Source of the DNA: Catenulispora sp. GP43
GTDB lineage: Bacteria; Actinomycetota; Actinomycetes; Streptomycetales; Catenulisporaceae
DNA length: 64,000 bases
Assembly: GCF_041260665.1 (NCBI RefSeq)
Contig: NZ_JBGCCT010000033.1
Coordinates: forward strand, 1-64,000
Reading direction: 5' to 3'
The notes beneath the pieces are model-generated. The model was not told where the DNA came from, searched no databases, and saw nothing but the letters and a program-made list of their open reading frames with translations. Shown here one piece after another: positions 1-8,833 of the stretch. Both the position numbers and the translations under genes were made by a program. Positions within the stretch are counted from its first letter, which is position 1; each line of letters begins with the position of its first letter.

Positions 1-69
1 GAAGCTAAGCCCGCCAGCGCCGATGGTACTGCCAGGGGGACCTGGTGGGAGAGTAGGACGCGGCCGGAC
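1..69 (+). rRNA. 5S ribosomal RNA, 3' end (partial)
   Basis: The first ~69 bases match the 3' part of actinobacterial 5S rRNA: the segment around GCTAAGCCC, then CGCCGATGGTACTGC and GGGAGAGTAGG. The 5' half, and presumably the 16S and 23S genes, lie before the window. The exact 3' end is uncertain by a few bases. A strong hairpin follows within 15 bases. Confidence 0.9.
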
Positions 70-79
70 TAATTTTCAC

Positions 80-122
80 AGTAGGCCCCCGATGGGTTTC
101 CATCGGGGGCCTACTGCTTTTT
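80..122 (+). terminator. Rho-independent terminator of the rRNA operon
   Basis: A perfect 16-bp stem (80-95 with 100-115) closes a GTTT loop. It is followed by GCTTTTT, a short T tract. It lies directly after the 5S rRNA and before the convergent epoxide hydrolase stop at 141, so it may serve both strands. Confidence 0.88.
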
Positions 123-140
123 GGCGTTCCTGCCTAGGTT

Positions 141-1304
141 TCAGGAACGAAGGGTGCGCAGCCCGGTGCGAATCTCGCTGACAAGGATCTCGGGCTGTTC
201 CAGCGCTGCGAAGTGGCCGCCCTTGTCGGCCTCGCCGTAGTGGATCAGATTGCTGTAGGCGTCCTCGATCCAGCTACGAGGCACGCGCGGGATGTCCCTC
301 GGGAAGACGGTCGCCGCGACCGGAAGCGTCAGCTTCGGGCCGGCGAAGGTGAGTGACTTGTTCTCCCAGTAGATGCGGGCGGACGACGCCGCGCTGTTGG
401 TGAACCAGTAGAGGGATATCGCGTCGAGGATGTCGTCCCTGCTGAGGGCGTCCTCGGCGAGCCCGTGGTTGTCGGTCTTGGACTGGAACTTCTCGTAGAT
501 CCAGGCTGCCTGGCCGGCGGGCGAGTCCGCCAGGGCGAATCCGACGGTCTCCGGCTTTGTGCCCTGAAGGTGGTTCGAGCCACCGAGCTCGCCGGTGTAG
601 AGGGCGAGGGTCTCTACCGCGTGGCGCTGCTCGGGCGACAAGGTGTCGGGGATCTGTGCGGGAAAGGCGTACTGGGTGTTCAGGTGAATTCCGAGAAGCC
701 CCTCAGGCTGCATGGCCCCGAGGGCGGTGGTGACGACGGCACCCCAATCGCCGCCTTGCGCGGCCCATCTGGTGTAGCCGAGGCGCTTCATCAGCTCCGC
801 CCACGCCTCTGCGATGCGCGGCACAGTCCACCCGGTCTGCGTGGGCTTCTGGGAGAATCCGAACCCGGGGAGCGAGGGGACGACGACGTCGAAGGAATCG
901 GCGGCGTCGCCTCCGAACGCGACCGGATCGGTCAGCGGCCCGATCAGCTTCAGGAACTCGACGATCGAGCCCGGCCATCCGTGCGTGAGGATCAGCGGCA
1001 TCGCGTCGGGATTCTTGGACCGGACGTGGACGAAGTGGATGTCCAGCCCGTCGATCTCGGTCAGGAACTGGGGGAAGCGGTTGAGCTCGGACTCCAAGCG
1101 CCGCCAGTCGTAGCCGTGCTCCCAGTAGTCGACCAGAGATCTTGCATTCTCCACCCGGACCCCTTGCGACCAGTCGCCCACCGTTTCCGGGTCCGGCCAA
1201 CGTGTTCTGGCCAGCCGCTGCTTGACGTCGTCGATCTCCGATTCCGAGATCGAGACGGTGAACGGGCGGACGAGGGGCGAGGTCGGCGAGGTCGGTACGG
1301 TCAT
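141..1304 (-). CDS. Epoxide hydrolase, alpha/beta-hydrolase fold, with EHN N-terminal domain
   Basis: A 387-residue protein of the microsomal-type epoxide hydrolase family, which opens epoxides to diols through an Asp-ester intermediate. The N-terminal EHN domain covers about residues 12-120 (FTVSISESEIDDVKQRLARTRWPD). The oxyanion-hole HGWPGS is at 108-113, the nucleophile Asp186 sits in GGDWG, and the base His364 sits in GGHFAALEQP. The ATG at 1302-1304 is chosen because a GAGGAG ribosome site precedes it; the frame is open further upstream but that part would run into the operators. It is divergent from a TetR gene with paired operators between them, so the TetR protein probably represses it. 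The natural substrate cannot be read from the sequence. Confidence 0.9.
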   Translation of the reverse strand: MTVPTSPTSPLVRPFTVSISESEIDDVKQRLARTRWPDPETVGDWSQGVRVENARSLVDYWEHGYDWRRLESELNRFPQFLTEIDGLDIHFVHVRSKNPDAMPLILTHGWPGSIVEFLKLIGPLTDPVAFGGDAADSFDVVVPSLPGFGFSQKPTQTGWTVPRIAEAWAELMKRLGYTRWAAQGGDWGAVVTTALGAMQPEGLLGIHLNTQYAFPAQIPDTLSPEQRHAVETLALYTGELGGSNHLQGTKPETVGFALADSPAGQAAWIYEKFQSKTDNHGLAEDALSRDDILDAISLYWFTNSAASSARIYWENKSLTFAGPKLTLPVAATVFPRDIPRVPRSWIEDAYSNLIHYGEADKGGHFAALEQPEILVSEIRTGLRTLRS

Positions 1305-1350
1305 GGCCTTCTCCTCTTCATCGAGCTTCCAAGCACGGCGCGACTGTTCG

Positions 1351-1398
1351 TTGCACACTGCTGTGCAATCTACTTTGTTGCACACTGCTGTGCAACAA
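1351..1398. promoter_or_regulatory. Paired TetR operators between epoxide hydrolase and TetR genes
   Basis: The 18-base sequence TTGCACACTGCTGTGCAA occurs twice, at 1351-1368 and 1378-1395, with centres 27 bp apart. Each copy is an inverted repeat, TTGCACA-N4-TGTGCAA. The second copy extends to 10-bp arms over 1375-1398. The second site ends 7 bp before the TetR start and the first lies 47 bp before the hydrolase start, so binding could block both promoters. Operator function is inferred from symmetry, duplication and position. Confidence 0.8.
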
Positions 1399-1405
1399 TG
1401 GCGTC

Positions 1406-1999
1406 GTGCCCGCCGAATCCGCCCGTGTGCGCTCGATGAACGAGACCCGCGACCGCATCCTCGACGTCGCCCTCGAGGTGCTGGGAGAGAGCCCCGACGC
1501 TGGAATGGGCGACATCGCCTCCGCCGCCGGCGTCGTCCGTCGCACGGTCTATGGCCATTTCCCCTCGCGCCTGGACCTGATTCGGACGCTCACGGAACGG
1601 GCCGTCGCCGAGATGACAGCCGTGCTGACCGAAATCAACGCCTCCGACGCGGAAGCGGACGCGGGGTGGGTCGCATTCATCGCCCGCGTCTGGCCGGTGG
1701 CGCACCGGTACCGGGTGCTGGTGGCGCTGCGCCGTGGCGAGTACGGCGAGGCGATCCACGGCCTGCTCGGGCCCGTCGACGAACTCCTCGCCGAGCTCGT
1801 GGAACGGGGCCAGGACAGCGACGTGTTCGCGCGGCACCTGCCGGCGGGCCTTCTGAGCCAGGTCGCCTACGGCGTCGTGTTCGCCATCGCGGACAGCGAT
1901 CTGTCGAACGGGACCCTCGGCGCCCGAGCAGCGACGATCACGAGCCTGCTGATGCTGGGAGTTCCCGAGACGCGTGCAATCGCTCTCGTGGGAGCCTGA
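1406..1999 (+). CDS. TetR/AcrR-family transcriptional regulator
   Basis: A 197-residue TetR-type repressor. The N-terminal helix-turn-helix is clear (TRDRILDVALEVLGES, then MGDIASAAGVVRRTVYGHFPSRLDLI, about residues 13-62). The C-terminal ligand-binding half is variable, as usual. The GTG at 1406 starts just after the second operator copy and has no leader with a ribosome site, so a leaderless mRNA is possible. An ATG at 1436 (MNETRDRIL) is the alternative start. It probably represses itself and the divergent epoxide hydrolase. The ligand is unknown; an epoxide or related aromatic compound is a guess from the neighbour. Confidence 0.88.
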   Translation: MPAESARVRSMNETRDRILDVALEVLGESPDAGMGDIASAAGVVRRTVYGHFPSRLDLIRTLTERAVAEMTAVLTEINASDAEADAGWVAFIARVWPVAHRYRVLVALRRGEYGEAIHGLLGPVDELLAELVERGQDSDVFARHLPAGLLSQVAYGVVFAIADSDLSNGTLGARAATITSLLMLGVPETRAIALVGA

Positions 2000-2027
2000 A
2001 CCCGAGCAAGGGCTCGGGTTCAGGCTC
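1992..2027. terminator. Bidirectional terminator between convergent TetR and MBL genes
   Basis: A perfect 16-bp stem (1992-2007 with 2012-2027) closes an AAGG loop. It overlaps the TetR stop codon at 1997-1999 and lies 18 bp past the end of the convergent MBL gene. There is no T tract, which is common for terminators in high-GC actinobacteria. Confidence 0.8.
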
Positions 2028-2045
2028 GGCGCGGGAAAGGGCGGC

Positions 2046-2945
2046 TCAGTAGGCGGGGAACGGTCCCCAGTTCTTTATGGCGAACCGGTCGCCGTCGCGC
2101 CTGATCTCGAGCGCGGTCTGTCCGCTGAAGTGGGCGGGCAGGACCAGTGCGTTGTTGTCCGCGGCCCAGCCGAGCAGGTCTCGGCGTGTGGCTTGTGCGG
2201 TGGACGGGTCTTCGCAGAAGCAGCTGGCGTGGTCGGGGTGTGAGACTTGCAGCGGGGTGTGCACCAGGTCGCCGGCGAACAGCGCCTTGTCGTGGCCGGA
2301 GGTGAGGAGCAGGACGCTGGCGCCGGGGGTGTGGCCGGGTGCCGCGAGCAGCCGCAGGTTGCCGTCCACGATGTGTTCGCCCTCCCACAGCTGGACCTGC
2401 CCGGCGGCCCGGACCGGCTCGATGCTGTCTTCGAAGGCGTTCTCGTTGACGCTGCCGGCGATGTTCGGGTTCTTCGCCGGGTCGAAGTGCTCGAAGTCGA
2501 GTCTGGGCATCAGGTAGGTGGCGTTCGGGAAGGTGGGTACCCACTGTCCGCCGGCCAGCCGGGTGTTCCACCCGATGTGGTCGACGTGCAGGTGGGTGTT
2601 GATGACCAGGTCCACATCCTCGGGCGCGATCCCGGCTTCGGCGAGGTTGTCGAGATACCCCAGGGACAGGTGGTCCCAGGCGCCGACGGCCGGGCGGGTC
2701 TTGTCGTTGCCGATGCCGGTGTCCACCAGGATCGTGCGGCCCTGGCTGCGCAGCGCCCAGGTCTGGAACGCGACACGGACGATGTCGTCCTCGGCGCCGA
2801 GGTGGTCGGGCACCAGCCAGTCGCGGTTGTCCTGCCAGTCCTGCTGCGGCCAGCCGGGGAAGAACTGCTCGGGTGTCATGCCCACCGGACCGTGCATCTC
2901 CTGGACTCGGGCGACGGTGACATCGCCGAGCGTGATCTCGTTCAT
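2046..2945 (-). CDS. MBL-fold metallo-hydrolase
   Basis: A 299-residue protein of the metallo-beta-lactamase superfamily. The zinc motif THLHVDH is present (His118, His120, Asp122, His123), followed by His205 in APGHTPG and Asp226 in FAGDLVHT. These supply a complete binuclear metal site. Homologues include lactonases and other hydrolases, so the substrate is not determined. The ATG at 2943-2945 (MNEITLGDV) is preceded by AAAGGAAT; the longer frame adds a basic stretch unlike the family. It is divergent from an XRE-family regulator, which may control it. Confidence 0.88.
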   Translation of the reverse strand: MNEITLGDVTVARVQEMHGPVGMTPEQFFPGWPQQDWQDNRDWLVPDHLGAEDDIVRVAFQTWALRSQGRTILVDTGIGNDKTRPAVGAWDHLSLGYLDNLAEAGIAPEDVDLVINTHLHVDHIGWNTRLAGGQWVPTFPNATYLMPRLDFEHFDPAKNPNIAGSVNENAFEDSIEPVRAAGQVQLWEGEHIVDGNLRLLAAPGHTPGASVLLLTSGHDKALFAGDLVHTPLQVSHPDHASCFCEDPSTAQATRRDLLGWAADNNALVLPAHFSGQTALEIRRDGDRFAIKNWGPFPAY

Positions 2946-2965
2946 GGGGTGATTCCTTTTCGTTC

Positions 2966-2982
2966 GTCGTGCTCTGCACGAC
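2966..2982. promoter_or_regulatory. Inverted repeat between MBL hydrolase and XRE regulator
   Basis: A perfect 7-bp inverted repeat GTCGTGC-TCT-GCACGAC lies 21 bp before the MBL start and 112 bp before the divergent XRE gene. Its place in a shared regulatory region suggests an operator for the XRE regulator, but no second copy was seen. Confidence 0.45.
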
Positions 2983-3094
2983 CAACTGTCGGCCGTTACC
3001 GCGCACGCAGCCACGCCGCCTTCAGGTGCTCCCCGGCTTGCCGCACCCCGGCAGGGTGAGGCTCGGGACGCCAGGAAGAGACGACAATGGCGTC

Positions 3095-3991
3095 ATGGCT
3101 GATCACCACGACCCCACAGAACTCGGCGCCTTCCTCAAGGCCTGTCGGGCCAGGGTCCAGCCCGAAGATCTCGGACTGACCTCGTACGGAGGTCGCCGGC
3201 GGGTGGCGGGTCTGCGTCGCGAGGAGTTGGCGCAGCTGGCCGGAGTCAGCCCGTCGTACTACGCCCGCCTGGAGCAGGGACAGTCGCGCCATGCCTCCAC
3301 CGAGGTACTGGAGGCGATCGCCTCCGCCCTGGAGCTGACCGCACCAGAACGCGAGTACCTGCGCGCCCTCGGCGCTGCCGCCGGCCGACGGCCCGCGTCG
3401 CGGCCGGCGGCAGTCGAGCACGCCGACCCCGCCCTGCTCGAGCTGCTCCAGACCATGCCCCAGGTGCCCGCCCTGGTCCTGGGCCGCCGCAGCGACGTGC
3501 TCGCCTGGAACCCGATGGGCCACGCGCTGCTGGCCGGGAACCACGACCGCGGCGCCGCCCGGGTGCCCGGCCGGCGCGCCAACATGACGGAGTTGGTCTT
3601 CCTGGACCCGGACACCCGTGAGCTGTACGCGGACTGGGATCGCAAAGCCCGCGCCGTGGTGGGCAACCTGCGCCTGGTGGCCGGTGCCCACCCCGACGAC
3701 CATGCGCTTGCCACCCTGATCGGCAGACTCACGATGGCCAGCCCGGAATTCGCCGGGCTCTGGGCCGATCATCGTGTCCAGGCCTGCGCCGCCGCCCGCT
3801 ACGATCTGCGCCACCCGTTGATCGGCGCCCTCACCGTCACCCAGCAGACGCTGCGCTCGATCGACAGGCCCGACCAGACCCTGGTGACCTGCACCGCCCC
3901 CGCCGGGTCCGCCTCGGCCGCGGCGCTGGCGATGTTGTCGCACCTCATCGAGCCGAGCCAGGAGGCCAGGACGACGAGCCCGGTGGGGTGA
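3095..3991 (+). CDS. XRE-family regulator with MmyB-like ligand-binding domain
   Basis: A 298-residue regulator. The helix-turn-helix is at about residues 30-85 (RRRVAGLRREELAQLAGVSPSYYARLEQGQSRHAS), a form typical of actinobacterial regulators that carry a C-terminal MmyB-like domain (about 105-275, with VLAWNPMGHALL and the DHRVQACAAARYDLRHPLIG segment). In other members that domain binds small hydrophobic ligands. The start is the ATG at 3095 (MADHHDP). These genes usually control a divergent oxidoreductase or hydrolase, here the MBL enzyme. Confidence 0.88.
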   Translation: MADHHDPTELGAFLKACRARVQPEDLGLTSYGGRRRVAGLRREELAQLAGVSPSYYARLEQGQSRHASTEVLEAIASALELTAPEREYLRALGAAAGRRPASRPAAVEHADPALLELLQTMPQVPALVLGRRSDVLAWNPMGHALLAGNHDRGAARVPGRRANMTELVFLDPDTRELYADWDRKARAVVGNLRLVAGAHPDDHALATLIGRLTMASPEFAGLWADHRVQACAAARYDLRHPLIGALTVTQQTLRSIDRPDQTLVTCTAPAGSASAAALAMLSHLIEPSQEARTTSPVG

Positions 3992-4187
3992 CAGCGGAAC
4001 CGACAAGCCGTGCCCTCATCGGGTCTGCGGCGGCGGCTGATGTCACGGGCGGAAGAAGTCAGGCCGGCACGGTGCTGAGGCGTCTGAACCACCGGCCTGA
4101 CCTTGTACTAGAATCGCGCAGTCGTCCCGAGGCCGTCCTCACACGCTGGCCGTTTCGGAGCCTGAACCGGTCTACAGAAGGTTCTGA

Positions 4188-4727
4188 ATGGGTGCTGCGC
4201 GTGCGGACTGGACAGCGGACGCTTTCATGGCCGAGCTGTTCCGTGTGCATTCCGGCCCGCTCCTGCGCTATCTGCTGCGGCTGACCCTGGGGGATGCGGC
4301 GCGCGCCGAGGATCTGCTGCAGGAGACCATGGTGCGGATCTGGCGGCATCCGGAGAACTTCGGCGGCGAGGTCGAGGCGTTGCGGCCGCTGGTCTTCACC
4401 GTCGCGCGGCGGGCGGCGATCGACGCGGCGCGGGCTCGTGGTTCCCGGCCTCAGGAAGTCGGCGATGTCGACGAGGGGAGTGCGGACGCGTTCGGGGCCG
4501 AGGAGCCGGAGTTCGAGCGCGTGCTGGTGGCGCAGGTGATGAAGCGGGCGTTGCTCAAAATCAGTCCGGAGCATCGGGTGATGATCGTCGAGGTGCATTT
4601 CAACGGCCGCACGATCGAGGAGACGGCCCGGCTGCTGGGGATTCCGTTGGGCACGGCCCGGTCTCGGACGTACCACGCGGTCCGGAACCTGCGGAAAGCG
4701 CTGGCCGACCTGGGGTATGAGCGCTGA
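4188..4727 (+). CDS. ECF-type RNA polymerase sigma factor
   Basis: A 179-residue sigma-70 family protein with only regions 2 and 4. Region 2 covers about 12-85 (ELFRVHSGPLLRYLLRLTLGDAARAEDLLQETMVRIWRH) and region 4 about 118-175 (MKRALLKISPEHRVMIVEVHFNGRTIEETARLLGIPLGTARSRTYHAVRNLRKAL). The ATG at 4188 has AAGG just upstream. No anti-sigma gene follows directly; an IS remnant and a sensory operon intervene. A zinc-finger anti-sigma gene at 10306 is the nearest candidate partner. Confidence 0.92.
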   Translation: MGAARADWTADAFMAELFRVHSGPLLRYLLRLTLGDAARAEDLLQETMVRIWRHPENFGGEVEALRPLVFTVARRAAIDAARARGSRPQEVGDVDEGSADAFGAEEPEFERVLVAQVMKRALLKISPEHRVMIVEVHFNGRTIEETARLLGIPLGTARSRTYHAVRNLRKALADLGYER

Positions 4728-4833
4728 GCGAAAAAATGTTGCGGCGTCGGTGATATGAAGCGCCGCCCCATGCGTAGTGCATCTCGGAACCGCTGCGTTC
4801 CTGTCTGAGATGTCGATGCGAGGGGAGTAACCC

Positions 4834-5151
4834 ATGGACGGCGACCTCACCGATGCACAGTGGGCACTGCTTGAGCCGTTGTTGCCCGTTCCGCCGGCGC
4901 GGGGGAAGGGCGGACGGCCCCGCCACCGGTCGCGGCGCGAGCTGATCGACGGCATCCGCTGGCGGTTCCGGGAGAGCGGGCGGTGGGACCGGGTCCCTGA
5001 CCGCTATGGTCCCTATCAGACCACATATGCCCTCTTTTACGCGTGGCGCAAAGACGGCACGTGGGAGCGTTTGGTCTCGGCCCTGGGTGCCGGGCACGAG
5101 GCGAGCACCATCATTCCGTGGGCATCCCCGGCGGGGGGCGCCGAGCGCTGA
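4834..5151 (+). pseudogene. IS5-type transposase, N-terminal remnant
   Basis: A 105-residue frame similar to the DUF4096-type N-terminal part of IS5-family transposases (DLTDAQWALLEPLLPVP, then a GGRPRHRSRRELIDGIRWRFRESGRWDRVPDRYGPYQTTYALFYAWRKDGTW segment). The DDE catalytic part is missing, and the last ~20 residues do not look like transposase. A hairpin-like arrangement (CATCTC ... GAGATG, 4779-4813) precedes it and may be the trace of an IS end. It is a dead insertion between the sigma factor and the sensory operon. Confidence 0.75.
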
Positions 5152-5258
5152 GTGCCGCTTGCCTACCGTGACCATGCATACTTTCCTGATCCGGCCCGTC
5201 ACTTCCGCCGGCGGGCGGTTGTCTTCGCGCTTTCACCGGCGAAAGGTCTGGTTCCGGC

Positions 5259-6533
5259 ATGAGCAGGGGCAGTGTCGCGGCGAGGCGGCGCGGGCGACGG
5301 GTCGCGGTGCTCGCTCTGATAGCCGCGGCTGTCGTTCCGGCTGTCGGGGCGGCGGCCGTGGTGTGGGACAACTCCGGCACGTCGCTGGCTTCGGTGCGTG
5401 CCGAGAGGCGTGGCATCCAGTATCTGGGGCAGACGGTGAAGCTCTTGGTGTCCGTCGCGCAGGCCCAGTCGGCGGCGGTGCGGAGTCTGCCGTCGCCGCA
5501 GCCGGGCCTGGCCACGGCGGTCGCCGCCGTGGACGCCACCGGCCTGCCCCGCGATCCGGATCCCGGCGCCGGCACGTTGTGGGCCCAGATCCGGCCGCAG
5601 GTCTTGGCCCTGTCCGGCACGCCCGCGACCGGCGCGGCTGCCTACCGCGCCTACAGCCAGGTCACGGACCTGCTGCTGCAACAGATCACCGCCATCGACG
5701 ACGCGTCCGGCCTGGTCCCGGATGCCAGGGCCGATGCCTACCATCTGATCGACGCGCTGACTGTCTTGCTGCCGGACATGGAAGTGCAGGCGGGACGCTA
5801 CGACGACCAGGTGACCCTGGCCGAACCCACGACGGGGGCGACGCAGCCGGGTACGGCCCGGACCGCCCCTGCCGACCCCGCCGACCCTTCCGGCGCTGCC
5901 GCGACAGCGCAGATCGCGGTCTTGCGGAACCGGATCGCCGTGGACGCGCACGCCTTCGTGACCGCGTTGAACAAGGTCTTCCGCACCACCGCCAGCGCTA
6001 CCTTGGGCCCGCATCTCCTGGGCGACGTCGACCTGGTGAACACCGACATCAACGCGCTGGCGCCGACCGCGTCGGCGATCGACGAGGCCCTGATCATGCG
6101 GTCGGCGCCGACCGTGTCCCAGGAGCGCAAGGCGTTCGATCCGGCTGTGCAGGTGTTGGAGACGGCCGGGCTGGACGAGTTGGACAAGCTGCTCCAGGTC
6201 CGCGAGGCCGGGTACGAGCGGCAGCGGCTGGAAGTGGCGGCGCTGCTCGGGGGCGGTGCGACGCTCGCGGCTTTGTCGCTGGGATGGCTGTGGCGGCGGC
6301 GCGGCGCGGGCCCGGATGTCGAGCAGGAGCCGAAGCAGCATCGCCATCAGGCGTCGAGCTGGCGGTCGAGTCAGTCTGGCCAACGGATCGGTCGGTCGCC
6401 GAGTCAGGCGTCGGCGGCACCCGAGCCCGAGCCGGAGCCCGAACCCGAGCCGGAGCCCGAACCCGAGCCCGAACCCGAGCCCGAACCCGCGGCCGACACG
6501 GCACCGCTCGCCCTGCCCGAACGGCACCCCTGA
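5259..6533 (+). CDS. Membrane-anchored sensor-like protein with Pro-Glu tail
   Basis: A 424-residue protein with hydrophobic segments at about 15-37 and 328-346, enclosing an extracytoplasmic helical region of about 290 residues. That layout resembles the extracellular half of nitrate/nitrite-sensing (NIT) kinases, but no kinase, HAMP or output domain follows. The short cytoplasmic tail ends in a Pro-Glu repeat (about residues 389-411). Its stop overlaps the start of the NIT-domain kinase (TGATG), so the two are translationally coupled and may form one receptor complex. No family could be named with certainty. Confidence 0.75.
   Translation: MSRGSVAARRRGRRVAVLALIAAAVVPAVGAAAVVWDNSGTSLASVRAERRGIQYLGQTVKLLVSVAQAQSAAVRSLPSPQPGLATAVAAVDATGLPRDPDPGAGTLWAQIRPQVLALSGTPATGAAAYRAYSQVTDLLLQQITAIDDASGLVPDARADAYHLIDALTVLLPDMEVQAGRYDDQVTLAEPTTGATQPGTARTAPADPADPSGAAATAQIAVLRNRIAVDAHAFVTALNKVFRTTASATLGPHLLGDVDLVNTDINALAPTASAIDEALIMRSAPTVSQERKAFDPAVQVLETAGLDELDKLLQVREAGYERQRLEVAALLGGGATLAALSLGWLWRRRGAGPDVEQEPKQHRHQASSWRSSQSGQRIGRSPSQASAAPEPEPEPEPEPEPEPEPEPEPEPAADTAPLALPERHP
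6421..6490 (+). repeat. Tandem 6-bp coding repeat (Pro-Glu tail)
   Basis: Alternating CCCGAG, CCGGAG and CCCGAA units run for about 70 bases inside the preceding gene and encode the alternating Pro-Glu tail. The near-identical units make length variation by slippage plausible. Confidence 0.85.
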
Positions 6534-8833
6534 TGACCCGCCCCCGCCGCGGGCTGCTCATTCGACACAAGCTCCACCTGCTCGTGGCCGTTCCGCTCGT
6601 GGGTCTGCTGCTGGCGACCGCGCCGCTCATCGACGACCGGGTGAGCCGTGCTTCGCAGGCCTCGGATCTGGCCGGCCTGATGACCGCGGCCGACCTGATC
6701 GGCGCGCTGGTGCAGGACGTGCAGCAGGAACGGCTGTTGTCGATCTCCTATCTGGCCTCGCCGGATGCCGCGCCGAACGCCGTGGTGGTCCAGGAGGCGC
6801 TGGTGTCCGGGGCGGCGGCCGATCTGCGCCGGTCCCTGGGCCGGCGGCTCACCCCGCAGGTGAGCGCCGCCCTCGACGGAGTGGACGGCCTCGGCCCGCT
6901 GCGCCAGCAGGTGCTGCACCAGACCGTGACGCCGAACCGGCTCAATTCCGCCTACGACACAGTCGTCGGCGCGTTGATCGACGCGATCGGCCTGATCCAT
7001 CCGCAGGACGCCACGGTCGCCGGCAGCGCGGACCAGACCGCGCTCGACGCGCTTTTCCGCGCCGATCAATACCGGGGCTCAGCCGGTGCGGCACTGCTGG
7101 CCTCGGTCGCGGCGCCGGCCGGCGCCGCGGGATCGCTCGGCGCGGCGGGCCGCGCCGAGCAGCAGGAAGCCGTGGAGGTCGACCGGTTCAAAGAACTGGC
7201 CACGGCCGACCAGGCGCGGCTGTTCCGCCTGGCCGAGTTCGGCACCGCCTCCGCGCTCGTCAACGACCTGCAGGGCCAGATCGAGACGGCACACGGTGCC
7301 CCCGCTGATGCCCAGGCCGGTCAGGATGGCCAGACGGGGTCCGCCCCGAGCCCGGCCTCGCAGCCACAGACTCAGACACAGACACAGGCACAGACACAGA
7401 CCGCCGACGACCGCGAGGTGCTGGTCGACCGCCTCGCCGATGCCGTCAGGGCCCAGTACGGTCTGCGAGTCCTGGTCGAGGAGAAGATCGCCCACGACAT
7501 CTCCACCGAGGCCGAGCATGCCGCCCACACCGAGCGGATCGCCGCCCTCGGCTTCGGCGTGGCGGTGGAAGCCCTGGTCGTCGTGGTCATCTGGCTCAGT
7601 ATCAGCATCCGTCGTTCGATCTCCGAACCGCTGCGCGGCCTGACCGAGGCCGCGACCGAGGTCGCCGACCTGGCCGACTCCGAGCTGCGCCGGGTCGCCG
7701 ACGTCGACGACTCCGGGCCGCGCGCGCCGATGCCGCGGCTGGCGGCGGTCCGCCTCACCAGCCGCGACGAGGTCGGCACGCTGGCCGAGGCGTTCAACCG
7801 GGTGCAGGCCACCTCGGCGCGGTTGCTGGAGCGGCAGATCCTCAGCCGGCGCAACGTGGCCGTGATGTACGGCAGCATCGGCCGGCGCACCCTGAACCTG
7901 GTGCGCCGGCAGCTGGCGCTCATCGACGAACTCGAGGCCGGGGAGGTGGACGCCGACCGCCTCGACCGGCTGTTCCGGCTCGACCACGCCGCCTCCAGGC
8001 TGCGCCGCAGCGCCCACAGCCTCATCGTGCTGTCCGGCACCCCGTACGCGGACGGAGCCCCTGGCGAGCCGTTGACCTTGTACGACGCCCTCCGCGCCGC
8101 GCAAAGCGACATCGACGACTACCGTCGCGTGATCCTGACCTCGGTCGTCGAGGACGTCCTGCGCCCGCGCACGGCCGGCGACGTCGTCCTGGTACTGGCC
8201 GAGCTGCTGGCCAACGCGGTCGCCTTCTCGCCGCCGGACAGCCAGGTCGAGGTTGAGGTCGCGGCCCACGGCATCGGCGGCGACCGGTGCGTCCGGATCG
8301 TGGACCACGGCGTGGGCATGCCCGCGGACCGGATCGAGCAGGAGAACACGCGCTTGGTCTCCCGCGAACGGCTGGACTTGGCGCCGACCGACTTGCTGGG
8401 CCTGTTCGTGGTCGGCCGACTCGCCCGGCGGCACGGGCTCAGCGTGCGGTTGTCCGACTCGCCCGGCGGCGGGGTCACGGCGGTCGTCGTCATTCCCGAC
8501 CGGCTGTTCGTGGCGGGTACCGGAAAGGGCGGGACGGCGCATCCGGCGGACCGGGCGGACCGGGCCGACAGCGGGGAGGAAGGCGGAATCCGGCAGGAGG
8601 TCGCCGAGGCGATCCGTCGCGCGATGACGGCGTGGAGCGGGGAAGGCGTGGGGCGACAGATGCCCGGCCACAGGGCCGGCTTGTCGGCTCCGGACCAGGA
8701 CGACCAGGACGGCGTGTTGCCGGCCTGGCAGCCGTCCCGGGACCCCGGTGCCGTCCCGTTCCCGCTGGACCGGCGCGTGCCCGGAGCCACCATGACGCGC
8801 GCCGCTTCGGAGACGAGCGTGGAGCACCAATGA
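6533..8833 (+). CDS. Sensor histidine kinase with NIT-like domain, conservon CvnA type
   Basis: A 766-residue membrane kinase. A transmembrane segment at about 14-34 is followed by a NIT-like extracellular region with DVQQERLLSISYLASPD. A Gln-Thr-rich linker lies near 280-297, a second membrane segment near 345-362 and HAMP near 365-435. The dimerization part contains RRTLNLVRRQLALIDELE and FRLDHAASRLRRSAHSLIVLSG. The ATPase shows N-box ELLANAVAFSPP and G1 DHGVGMP. These features match the CvnA kinases of Streptomyces conservons. It overlaps both the upstream membrane protein and the downstream roadblock gene (ATGA). The usual CvnC (DUF742) and CvnD (GTPase) genes are absent. Confidence 0.9.
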   Translation: MTRPRRGLLIRHKLHLLVAVPLVGLLLATAPLIDDRVSRASQASDLAGLMTAADLIGALVQDVQQERLLSISYLASPDAAPNAVVVQEALVSGAAADLRRSLGRRLTPQVSAALDGVDGLGPLRQQVLHQTVTPNRLNSAYDTVVGALIDAIGLIHPQDATVAGSADQTALDALFRADQYRGSAGAALLASVAAPAGAAGSLGAAGRAEQQEAVEVDRFKELATADQARLFRLAEFGTASALVNDLQGQIETAHGAPADAQAGQDGQTGSAPSPASQPQTQTQTQAQTQTADDREVLVDRLADAVRAQYGLRVLVEEKIAHDISTEAEHAAHTERIAALGFGVAVEALVVVVIWLSISIRRSISEPLRGLTEAATEVADLADSELRRVADVDDSGPRAPMPRLAAVRLTSRDEVGTLAEAFNRVQATSARLLERQILSRRNVAVMYGSIGRRTLNLVRRQLALIDELEAGEVDADRLDRLFRLDHAASRLRRSAHSLIVLSGTPYADGAPGEPLTLYDALRAAQSDIDDYRRVILTSVVEDVLRPRTAGDVVLVLAELLANAVAFSPPDSQVEVEVAAHGIGGDRCVRIVDHGVGMPADRIEQENTRLVSRERLDLAPTDLLGLFVVGRLARRHGLSVRLSDSPGGGVTAVVVIPDRLFVAGTGKGGTAHPADRADRADSGEEGGIRQEVAEAIRRAMTAWSGEGVGRQMPGHRAGLSAPDQDDQDGVLPAWQPSRDPGAVPFPLDRRVPGATMTRAASETSVEHQ

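Noticed and set aside
465-1439. Long open frame on the plus strand opposite the epoxide hydrolase
   Set aside because: It is antisense to a clear alpha/beta-hydrolase with complete catalytic residues and has no recognisable family; long antisense frames are expected at this GC content.
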